From Candidatus Thorarchaeota archaeon (lineage in GTDB: Archaea > Asgardarchaeota > Thorarchaeia > Thorarchaeales > Thorarchaeaceae), in assembly GCA_018238205.1 (NCBI GenBank), contig JABCTV010000009.1:1-36624 (forward strand): a stretch of DNA of 36,624 nt, given 5' to 3'. This document shows positions 25,902-32,498 of the stretch, piece after piece. The position numbers and the translations under genes were made by a program. The stretch's first letter is position 1; every line of letters starts with the position of its first letter. Under the pieces are notes generated by a model. It was not told the origin of the DNA and ran no database searches. It saw only the letters and a program-made list of their open reading frames with translations.

Positions 25902-27186
25902 TTAGCTTGTAAAGAAGAATCAGACCTCTCTTTATATCAGAGTCCTCAATTGGAGCGGTTGGAGAGTCTTTGGTATTACTGGCCAGTAGTAATATCAATG
26001 CAATAAGTCGTGGTACAAGACGGGCATATTGTAAGAGAAAATCCCTGTTTCCAGTAGAATCTACGATTAAACCTTCAAGTCGTCTGATTAAGAGCTGAAT
26101 GCGTTCATCAACTCCATCTCCAGGACGAAAACTCTTGAAAATAGCAACAGCTGATGAATCATTTTGAAGAAAGTCAGATGAAACTCCTACACTCTCTATT
26201 AGTTCTAATGCACCAACAATGATGGCATCATAGTGCTCTTCTTCCAGACGTTCAATACCCTGTTTCACGGCTTGAAGTTGGCCAAGTAGTCTCAATGAAT
26301 TTGTGAGAATGGAACGAGATGCGCCCGAGGTAGCCTTTGCCATCTGAATAAGATACTCACCATGTTCTTTCTCAAGACTTGCAGCTACTGATGCATTTAG
26401 CTTCTTTTCAAATCCGGGAGAGAAATTAACACTTGCAACCTTTGGAAGTAAAGTATGAGTCCCTAGTTGACGAACAATAGAGAGAGCTTTGAAATCGTCA
26501 AGGCTAACATAGAATAGAAGTATACGTACAACATCATAAGATGTTTCAAAATCAGCTTCTGACGCAACATTTCTACCCTGTCCCTTGCATGCAAATGCAC
26601 TAAGTAGAGCCCAAGCAGAGAGCATACCATTACAGAGCCGTTCAACCGCTCCTGATTTTTCAATTTCATGTTCTTCAAGAAACCTAGAGAGTTTGTCTGT
26701 AGATCCAGAGATCCTTTGAAGAGTTGTTCCACCAACATGAAGATCAGCAATGGATTTAATGAAACCACGAGCTTCACGGGAAGGGGGTCTCAGAACAATA
26801 CTTGGTTCCTGTCGCGTGACTGTCCACCACTTAGAAGCAGAAGTAAGGTAGTCAAGGAGGTCAACAGACATTGTCAGATGACTGTGATTGGCACTTGTTT
26901 CAGAGTCTATTAATGCTATCAAACGTGTTGTGAGATCAAGAAACCTATTGAGATGAATGGATAACTTTTCTCCAGCAAATACAAAATCAGTAAATCTAGA
27001 TACGACTGAGTTAATCTGTTCCGCTATTTTGTCATCGAGCTGTGTTTGCACGAGACCTCGATAGACATCAACTGGAGTTCTAGCCAATGTCTCATAGTCT
27101 CCTAATATCAAACAAGTAAAATGGATGGCATATAAAACACTGTGTTGTTTGAAATCACTTACCGTATCGCCTTGACCGCGCACCAT
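25891..27186 (-). CDS. Uncharacterised all-helical protein downstream of cis-prenyltransferase
   Basis: About 432 residues, predicted almost wholly helical, soluble, without Cys motifs or nucleotide-binding signatures I can see. The most distinctive segment is WWTVTRQEPSIVLRPPSREA near residues 122-141. The C-terminus is hydrophobic (ARLVPRLIALILLLAS) before an acidic tail. The likely start ATG 27186 lies inside the end of uppS (32-nt overlap); ATG 27213 would overlap further, and no good start exists just after uppS. The deep overlap suggests translational coupling to uppS. I cannot name a family. Confidence 0.7.
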   Translation of the reverse strand: MVRGQGDTVSDFKQHSVLYAIHFTCLILGDYETLARTPVDVYRGLVQTQLDDKIAEQINSVVSRFTDFVFAGEKLSIHLNRFLDLTTRLIALIDSETSANHSHLTMSVDLLDYLTSASKWWTVTRQEPSIVLRPPSREARGFIKSIADLHVGGTTLQRISGSTDKLSRFLEEHEIEKSGAVERLCNGMLSAWALLSAFACKGQGRNVASEADFETSYDVVRILLFYVSLDDFKALSIVRQLGTHTLLPKVASVNFSPGFEKKLNASVAASLEKEHGEYLIQMAKATSGASRSILTNSLRLLGQLQAVKQGIERLEEEHYDAIIVGALELIESVGVSSDFLQNDSSAVAIFKSFRPGDGVDERIQLLIRRLEGLIVDSTGNRDFLLQYARLVPRLIALILLLASNTKDSPTAPIEDSDIKRGLILLYKLISG

Positions 27187-27931
27187 AGGAACGTAATGCC
27201 CGCCAAATATCAATCCGTCTCACTGCAGGCCAGTAAATCTGTGCAAAGTATAGTTCAGAATAAGCGGATTGCCAGAGAAGGAAACCCGATAATCGCTCTT
27301 CGCCTGATGTTCGAATAATGAGATCTGGGTCTGGTACACCATTAGTGTAGAGATGGCCTTCAATTACATTCTCATTGATATCGGCAGGGCTCATTGTACC
27401 TGCTTCTATCTTCTCGCCAATGGCCTTCACTGCATCCACAAGTTCTGCTCGACCAGAGTAACCAATAGCCACATTGAGAATATGATCTGTATAATCTCTA
27501 GTTTCTTCTTCAGCAGCCATTATTGCAATCTGAACATCCTCTGGTAGTAAATCGACTCGCCCAATAGCTTGAATCCGAACTTTGTATTTATGAACGTCGG
27601 GGTTGTCAACGACTTCTGAGAACTTTTTTTTAGCAAGGGACATGATCTCTTCGACCTCATCCTTGTTTCTCTCAAAGTTCTCTACTGAAAATGCATAGAG
27701 TGTGCATACTTTGACCCCTGCTTCCCATAGAATACGTAGTACTTCCATAACCTTGGCTGCACCTTTCTGATGACCAAACCATGGAACATCCATACCCTGT
27801 TTCTTTGCATAACGTCGGTTTCCATCCAGAATGATACCAACATGACGGGGAGCTAATTCCTTGTCTAACTGACGATACAAGAAGTATTCGTATAATCGAT
27901 AGACAGGACCTGTAGTATTCAATAATAACAC
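27155..27931 (-). CDS. uppS: cis-Prenyltransferase (polyprenyl diphosphate synthase)
   Basis: Builds long-chain Z-polyprenyl (dolichol-type) diphosphates, the lipid carriers for archaeal glycan transfer, by adding isopentenyl units. Signature blocks: HVGIILDGNRRYAKK with catalytic D36, WFGHQKGA, TLYAFSVENFERNKDEV, and RTSGEERLSGFLLWQSAYSE. Length (259) is normal. The N-terminal 28 residues are hydrophobic/amphipathic, as in many archaeal members. The start is GTG 27931 or the nearby TTG 27922. It lies 61 nt after a Roadblock gene in an apparent operon with the MglA-like GTPase. Confidence 0.95.
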   Translation of the reverse strand: MLLLNTTGPVYRLYEYFLYRQLDKELAPRHVGIILDGNRRYAKKQGMDVPWFGHQKGAAKVMEVLRILWEAGVKVCTLYAFSVENFERNKDEVEEIMSLAKKKFSEVVDNPDVHKYKVRIQAIGRVDLLPEDVQIAIMAAEEETRDYTDHILNVAIGYSGRAELVDAVKAIGEKIEAGTMSPADINENVIEGHLYTNGVPDPDLIIRTSGEERLSGFLLWQSAYSELYFAQIYWPAVRRIDIWRALRSYGARSRRYGK

Positions 27932-27992
27932 TCTCTGTAATGATAATTTGATATGTAAGCCTAATAGAGTTGGTGCTAGGAGTCCTAACGTA

Positions 27993-28364
27993 CTAAATCA
28001 TGACTGCTACTTTTTCTGCAGCACGTTTCATGTCTAAGAATATGAGCCCAAGCTTGGCATTTGCAGTTGTAGAAACAGTAAGACAAGCGTTCATTCCCGC
28101 TTGGACAACAAGGAGCCAGCCATTGATTCCCTTGATATTTACCTGTTCAAGTTCACCTTTGCCTAGTTCCATTGCAGCCTTCTCTCCCAGTGTTAACATT
28201 GCTGCAGTCATAGCTGCGACCTTCGCCTCATCAACATCTGTGGGAAGTGCTGACACAATAGGGAGCCCTTCAACACTTACTATGGCACAGGCTTCAATCT
28301 CAGGAATACTTCCTTGAAGTTCATTCAGAACACCTTCGAGTGTATTTTCGCGGGATTCTCCCAT
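27993..28364 (-). CDS. Roadblock/LC7-domain protein
   Basis: A 123-residue single-domain Roadblock/LC7 protein: an N-terminal helix (LEGVLNELQGSIPEIEACAI), the strand pair AIVSVEGLPIVSAL, a central helix rich in Ala/Met (AKVAAMTAAMLTLGEKAAME), then WLLVVQAGMNACLTVS and a final helix ending RAAEKVAVMI. Roadblock proteins of the MglB type bind small GTPases as activating or scaffold subunits (known). ATG 28364 follows AGGTGA by six bases. It lies only 16 nt after the GTPase gene, mirroring mglA-mglB pairs, so a direct partnership is likely (inference). Confidence 0.9.
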   Translation of the reverse strand: MGESRENTLEGVLNELQGSIPEIEACAIVSVEGLPIVSALPTDVDEAKVAAMTAAMLTLGEKAAMELGKGELEQVNIKGINGWLLVVQAGMNACLTVSTTANAKLGLIFLDMKRAAEKVAVMI

Positions 28365-28380
28365 TTTATTTCACCTGATT

Positions 28381-28953
28381 TTACTTGTACATTCTTTTCA
28401 ATATGACTTCTCGTGCGATAGCTTGGAACGCCCTCTTAACTCCTACGCCCTGAACTGCAATAGTTTCATAGATTGGAACATTGCCTCCAAGACCAAGAAG
28501 ATCAAGCATTTCATCACGTGACATTCTATTGGGTAGGTCTCTCTTGTTGAGCATGACCACAATTGGGATTTCACGCCCAAGAGCATCACCCAAGAATAAT
28601 TTCAATTCTTCAAAGCTCTCCGTATTCTCATCACGCTGGTCTGGTGATGAGTCAGCAACAAAGAGGATACCATCTGTACCTTGTAGTACCACCTTTCTCT
28701 GGTGACGATGGCGCTTCTGTCCTGCAACTGTAAAGACGTCAAAGAGGACACGACCACCTGCACTCATAGGAACATAATCAAAAAACAGTGTTCTGTTTGT
28801 TTCATCCTCGATAGCAGTGAACTCTCCCTTTTGAAGACCTTCTACTTTTCCATAGAGCCATCTGAGAGCTGTTGTCTTACCACCAAGGGATGGTCCGTAG
28901 AAGACCAATTTCAAATGAATTCTGCCCTTGTCGTCTTTGCGAATTGTCAACAC
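28381..28953 (-). CDS. MglA/Ras-superfamily small GTPase
   Basis: 190 residues. G1 is GPSLGGKTT (20-28); the switch I region is NRTLFFDYVP (53-62), close to the MglA pattern; G3 is TVAGQ (75-79) with the catalytic-type Gln79; G4 is NKRD (136-139). The rest of the fold ends in a basic helix (REVILKRMYK). There is no C-terminal CAAX box or N-terminal myristoylation signal, so membrane attachment, if any, would be through partners. GTG 28953 is the likely start; an upstream promoter-like element lies at 29012-29021. It is flanked by Roadblock genes on both sides. Confidence 0.93.
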   Translation of the reverse strand: MLTIRKDDKGRIHLKLVFYGPSLGGKTTALRWLYGKVEGLQKGEFTAIEDETNRTLFFDYVPMSAGGRVLFDVFTVAGQKRHRHQRKVVLQGTDGILFVADSSPDQRDENTESFEELKLFLGDALGREIPIVVMLNKRDLPNRMSRDEMLDLLGLGGNVPIYETIAVQGVGVKRAFQAIAREVILKRMYK

Positions 28954-29011
28954 CTCATTATATCGAAACTTGGGTCCTGTGATGGGAGATTGATTGAGTT
29001 AGAAATCATGT

Positions 29012-29021
29012 CTCATAAAAG
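29012..29021 (-). promoter_or_regulatory. Possible TATA box for the GTPase gene
   Basis: The minus strand reads CTTTTATGAG preceded by AAAGG, about 60 bases before GTG 28953. The 191-nt gap 28954-29144 between GTPase and the preceding Roadblock gene is otherwise featureless, so a separate or additional promoter here is plausible. Confidence 0.35.
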
Positions 29022-29144
29022 CCTTTGTGGGACAAGAATCTCGTATCTCACCAGTCCAGACCTCTGATTTAGACCTTCAAGTAATATTAACTAATCTTGA
29101 GTAGATAAGACAAAGCAACCACTGCAATTGTGTGTTGCTTTTGG

Positions 29145-29609
29145 TCATACACGTTCGAGCTCAGCTAGAGCAGACTTGAGATCTTCTTCGTCAAGCTCAC
29201 TTTCCTTGGGGGACAATGGCTCAACTGCTAAGAATTTGTCAAGCTCGTCGGCAAGCTGTACACCTTGCTTCTTCATAACAAGCCGGATCAGACCAATGTT
29301 AACCTCTGCCTCTGATACTACACAGAGTACACCTTTTCCACAGGCTGAGGCGAAAATCTTACCCTCCGAAAATTCAGAAGTGACTATTTCAAGCTCCCCA
29401 ATCTGCAGGTTCTTGCCCTGCTCCTCACTTGCACAGAATACTGCGCTAGCGATAGCACCGATTGAATCGACATCTACAGGATAATAACTCAACTTTGACA
29501 CATTGGCGATTGTGAGCCCTGTTTTGTCGACAAGTATGACCTTCTTAATGCCCTTGTCCTGTCTTATGATCTCAGTCAGTATTTTATCGAAGGCTTTCGG
29601 ATCACTCAT
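29145..29609 (-). CDS. Roadblock/LC7-domain protein with acidic C-terminal tail
   Basis: 154 residues. The Roadblock fold covers about 1-120 (FDKILTEIIRQDKGIKKVIL, VDKTGLTIANVS, SIGAIASAVFCASEEQGKNL, KGVLCVVSEAEVNIGLIRLV). An acidic helical tail follows (PLSPKESELDEEDLKSALAE), which could contact a partner. Compared with its neighbours it is longer and carries the extra tail. ATG 29609 follows GGAGTG by about eight bases. It lies 15 nt after the previous Roadblock gene, so the two are probably co-expressed and may form a heterodimer. Confidence 0.88.
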   Translation of the reverse strand: MSDPKAFDKILTEIIRQDKGIKKVILVDKTGLTIANVSKLSYYPVDVDSIGAIASAVFCASEEQGKNLQIGELEIVTSEFSEGKIFASACGKGVLCVVSEAEVNIGLIRLVMKKQGVQLADELDKFLAVEPLSPKESELDEEDLKSALAELERV

Positions 29610-29624
29610 TCAAGTACACTCCAT

Positions 29625-29924
29625 TTATTCATTATTTTTGAGGACTACTAATATTACGCCCTCGCTCACATCAGGTGCGATGTTAATCTGACCCTTGGTT
29701 GTATCCAAGGTCAGGAATTGCAGCGACCCCTCACGAAGTTCCCTCACTGCATCGAGGGACTTTCCAACAAGAGAGGTAATAATTGCAGCGACGTTCTCGG
29801 TTGTTTCAGGGTCTAGATCACTGCTAAGTGGAAGACCCTCCATATTGGTCACAACAACTCCTCGTACACCTTCCTGCGACTTAAGCCGCGCTAAGATTTT
29901 TTGGAGTTTTTCTTGTGTAATCAA
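29625..29924 (-). CDS. Roadblock/LC7-domain protein, minimal
   Basis: 99 residues, a minimal single Roadblock domain: LQKILARLKSQEGVRGVVVT, then NMEGLPLSSDLDPETTENVA, a central helix (AIITSLVGKSLDAVREL) and a closing strand pair (INIAPDVSEGVILVVLK). The final amphipathic helix of many LC7 proteins is absent. The start TTG 29924 has GGGGAT eight bases upstream. It is the first gene behind the palindrome-containing promoter region. Confidence 0.88.
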   Translation of the reverse strand: MITQEKLQKILARLKSQEGVRGVVVTNMEGLPLSSDLDPETTENVAAIITSLVGKSLDAVRELREGSLQFLTLDTTKGQINIAPDVSEGVILVVLKNNE

Positions 29925-30021
29925 TTTACGGAATCCCCGCTGTTTTCAACTGTGCACTAACAACAATTACGCCGCAGTTGACTATTTTAGACTTGTGGAG
30001 ATATGCTGCTATGCACCTGTC

Positions 30022-30037
30022 CAAAATGCGCATTTTG
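30022..30037. promoter_or_regulatory. Perfect 16-bp palindrome, candidate operator
   Basis: CAAAATGCGCATTTTG is a perfect inverted repeat. On the minus strand it directly follows a TATA-like stretch (30041-30049) and precedes the Roadblock gene starting at 29924 by about 100 bases. A dimeric regulator bound here would sit over the expected transcription start. Confidence 0.5.
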
Positions 30038-30040
30038 AAC

Positions 30041-30049
30041 ATATACTAT
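30041..30049 (-). promoter_or_regulatory. Possible TATA box of the Roadblock operon
   Basis: The minus strand reads ATAGTATAT immediately upstream of the 16-bp palindrome. A start of transcription about 25 bases on would fall in or just past the palindrome. A second candidate, CTAAAATAG, lies at about 29982-29990. Confidence 0.35.
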
Positions 30050-30075
30050 GTTGTGTTATGCTAAAATAAAGTTAG

Positions 30076-30095
30076 CCGTGCTGCATTCAGCACGG
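30076..30095 (-). terminator. Hairpin terminator of the vWA gene
   Basis: An 8-bp perfect stem, CCGTGCTG/CAGCACGG, with a four-base loop lies about 30 bases beyond the stop of the vWA gene. On the minus strand it is followed by CTAACTTTATTTTAG, a T-rich tract. It resembles a bacterial-type intrinsic terminator and separates the vWA gene from the Roadblock operon. Confidence 0.6.
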
Positions 30096-30125
30096 TATAT
30101 TCTATTGTGATCTTGCATCTCAGGA

Positions 30126-31757
30126 TTATTCTTCATCTTCATCTTCATCGCCAAAGAGACGTTTTGAGCTTCTCTTCATCTGAGCAAGATTCTCTGTGAA
30201 GGCTTCATCTGCCGCGCCTGATGGAGCAGATGTGGGTGAGGCTTCCATCATTTTCTCTTGACGTTGAATCTCTTTCTCCTCTAAATCTAGAGCTCTGTCG
30301 GCCTTCTCAAGCATTGTCTGTACAGCTTGTGGAGCGGCTCCAGCCCTAATTTTCATAGCTGATCTGAAGGATGCAATCCTCTTGCGACCCTTTTCTCGGT
30401 CTCCACTAAAAGACTCTTCTCCAGCCTTTTGTGTGACAAAAGTCGCACCAACAGTTGGATCCAGAGTGGCCATGATCTCATCTTCCTTCTTTGAAACCTT
30501 TAGCTTGGTTGTAATCGCACGTACACGGCGGGCACCTGCCTCATCAGTATACGTAACTTGGACCTGAATTGGTACTTCGGATTCCTTGATCTCCTTCTTA
30601 GGAGCAATCTCAAAGTAGAGTTCATGATCTTCACCTACAACACCGATTTTGCTATGGCTCTTCTTCTTGAGTGTTTCAACTACTGCCCGTGATACTCCTG
30701 AAGCATCTTTTATGGTGACTCCAGGTGGCGTAACAAGGCGGACCTCTACATCACGACCTAGCATGGATGCACCCGCTAGTTCGGAGAGACTTCTATCAAG
30801 CTCATTTGGTGTGACAAAATACATCTGTCCACCAGTAGCCTCAGGTAGCAGACCAAGTGTCTTCAGTTCCATTCCACGACCAGAAGCAATACCTACAACA
30901 TCAACAGCGGCTCCAATATCTAAGAACATCTTTCCTAGATCTTCGTAGTACTTGTTTGCAGGAGTGACCTGGTAACCCTCAAGGGCGCCAATTCCCTCAT
31001 TTGCAAGACCGTCGGTGAGAAGTACAATTCTTCCTACATCTCGATGTTTCGAAATGACATAAGCCATTGCTGCTGCAGGCCCGAGAGCAGTACCACCCTG
31101 GTCGCGCAATGCTTGCACGTGACCCTTTATTTTGTCCGGGTTCTGTCCTACATTGACCAGCTTGATATTATCTAGGAGTTTTTTGGTGGACTCCATTATA
31201 GCATCAAGACTTGCAAAGGATTCGCGAGGTAACTGGATGGCTTCTCCAGTTTCCAGATTTCTCGATACAACAGTGCTCTCAAACTCGATGAGGCCAAACA
31301 TCGTGTCGGGGGCATTTGCAGCTAAACTATCTATAGAAGTATTCAGACTTCGCTTTACAGCAGCAAGATTTGCACCACTCATAGATCCAGAAACATCAAT
31401 CAATGCTAGGAAGGACTTACCACTTGGCGATACAATACCTGTACTAGTGTCAGTCGTATCTTTTGGTGGTTCTACAATAAAGTCTGTGTCATTTCCAGCA
31501 ACAACAATCTCGCCTTCAATAATATTCAGGGTACCACAGAATGGACAGATGAAATGTTTACCTACCTTCGGGTCTTCCTGAATTTGATCTAAACTAAGAA
31601 GGAAACCATTACACTTGTGGCATGCGATTGGCTTCCCAACTATCTTTGTGGTCTCGTGTGCAAGATGGCTAAACTCTACACGCAAGACGTATGGAATGTC
31701 GCTCATGATGTCTTTCGACGCTGGAAAGGACTCAGAGCTAGTTCTCAACATTGGCAT
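30126..31757 (-). CDS. Zinc-ribbon plus vWA-domain protein (Sec23/Sec24-like architecture)
   Basis: 543 residues. An N-terminal zinc ribbon has C46-x2-C49 and C71-x2-C74. The vWA domain (about 113-300) has an intact metal site: DVSGS (121-125), GGTALGP and LLTDGLANEG. A beta-rich segment follows (about 330-430; VEVRLVTPPGVTI, PIQVQVTYTDEAGARRV), then a helical segment with coiled-coil character and an acidic tail (GDEDEDEE). Zinc finger, vWA trunk, beta segment and helical segment is the order seen in COPII coat proteins Sec23/Sec24, whose Sec23 is a GTPase activator; no gelsolin domain is seen. ATG 31757 follows GGAGG. An ordinary vWA chaperone-like protein is the alternative. Confidence 0.85.
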   Translation of the reverse strand: MPMLRTSSESFPASKDIMSDIPYVLRVEFSHLAHETTKIVGKPIACHKCNGFLLSLDQIQEDPKVGKHFICPFCGTLNIIEGEIVVAGNDTDFIVEPPKDTTDTSTGIVSPSGKSFLALIDVSGSMSGANLAAVKRSLNTSIDSLAANAPDTMFGLIEFESTVVSRNLETGEAIQLPRESFASLDAIMESTKKLLDNIKLVNVGQNPDKIKGHVQALRDQGGTALGPAAAMAYVISKHRDVGRIVLLTDGLANEGIGALEGYQVTPANKYYEDLGKMFLDIGAAVDVVGIASGRGMELKTLGLLPEATGGQMYFVTPNELDRSLSELAGASMLGRDVEVRLVTPPGVTIKDASGVSRAVVETLKKKSHSKIGVVGEDHELYFEIAPKKEIKESEVPIQVQVTYTDEAGARRVRAITTKLKVSKKEDEIMATLDPTVGATFVTQKAGEESFSGDREKGRKRIASFRSAMKIRAGAAPQAVQTMLEKADRALDLEEKEIQRQEKMMEASPTSAPSGAADEAFTENLAQMKRSSKRLFGDEDEDEE

Positions 31758-31880
31758 CTAATTATTCGCCTCCAAAATTCTTAGCCACCATTTGCGTGAG
31801 GGAATTTAAGTCAATCGACAGTTGTTACGTCCTTGAATGTTCCAAAAGTTGATTTTGAGAGAAATGGCGCGGTCTAGCGA

Positions 31881-31893
31881 ATAAGATTTAAAG
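31881..31893 (+). promoter_or_regulatory. Possible TATA box for the divergent Roadblock gene
   Basis: The plus strand reads ataagatttaaag about 60-70 bases before ATG 31952. This fits a transcription start near 31915 and a leader of roughly 35-40 nt. It lies in the 194-nt divergent gap between the vWA and Roadblock genes. Confidence 0.4.
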
Positions 31894-31928
31894 ACTCCAA
31901 CGTCCAACACGATATTAGAAAGTTGAAA

Positions 31929-31940
31929 CCTCTTAAGAGG
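31929..31940 (+). promoter_or_regulatory. Palindrome covering the ribosome-binding site
   Basis: CCTCTTAAGAGG is a perfect 12-bp palindrome whose right half is part of the AAGAGGAG ribosome site of the Roadblock gene starting at 31952. In RNA it could fold as a 4-bp stem with a TTAA loop and hide the site. The stem is short, so the effect may be small. Confidence 0.35.
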
Positions 31941-31951
31941 AGAATTCACAG

Positions 31952-32320
31952 ATGGTAGACCAAGCTAAGATTGAAGAGATTGTTACTGAAACAATGTCGA
32001 ATAACGCAGACCTCCAAGGAATAATCGTTTGCGACGCAAAGGGAAAGGTGCTCTTTGGACATACTATTACTGGAGGTATCAAACACGAAGATGTTGCAAA
32101 TCTTGCGGTGAAAATAGCAGGTAACTCTTCTCAACTGACAGCAGGTCTTGACAAGGGAGGCCTCAAAGAAGTTAACATATCCTCGGATCATGGCCTTGTA
32201 ATTATCCTTGGTGATGTAAAAATAGTGATGGCTGCAGTTGCTGGAGAAGGAGCCCGCGAGAGCCAAGGTCTCTTATTGATGGCGCTTCGTAGAACTTTAC
32301 TCGCAATATTAGATAATTGA
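31952..32320 (+). CDS. Roadblock/LC7-domain protein, divergent from the vWA gene
   Basis: 122 residues: helix 1 (KIEEIVTETMSNNADLQGII), the strand pair IIVCDAKGKVLFGHTITGG, a central helix (VANLAVKIAGNSSQLTAGL), strands around VNISSDHGLVIILGD and a last helix (ALRRTLLAILDN). The fold is as in its three neighbours, but pairwise identity looks low, so it is an old paralogue, not a recent duplicate. AAGAGGAG precedes ATG 31952. A T-run at 32334-32338 shortly after the stop may end transcription. Confidence 0.85.
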   Translation: MVDQAKIEEIVTETMSNNADLQGIIVCDAKGKVLFGHTITGGIKHEDVANLAVKIAGNSSQLTAGLDKGGLKEVNISSDHGLVIILGDVKIVMAAVAGEGARESQGLLLMALRRTLLAILDN

Positions 32321-32498
32321 TATCAGAGTTACCTTTTTGTGCTTTAGATTACCGGGTCATAAGAAGAACAGAGGTATATTCTAATATAGCTCGGGTATTA
32401 CCCACGTCATACTAACGATATTTAGGCCTCTGTAACATCTGAATAATACAAACGCAGACGCGCCGAATTGATTGAAATTGCCGGGAAGGGAATGGGAC

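Noticed and set aside
28381-28953. Prenylated Ras-like protein with CAAX box
   Set aside because: The C-terminus ends RMYK with no cysteine.
28702-29067. Plus-strand 121-residue frame
   Set aside because: Half is antisense to the GTPase gene and the rest covers its promoter gap. No recognisable protein.
31132-31581. Plus-strand 149-residue frame
   Set aside because: Antisense to the vWA gene, whose metal site and zinc ribbon are clear.
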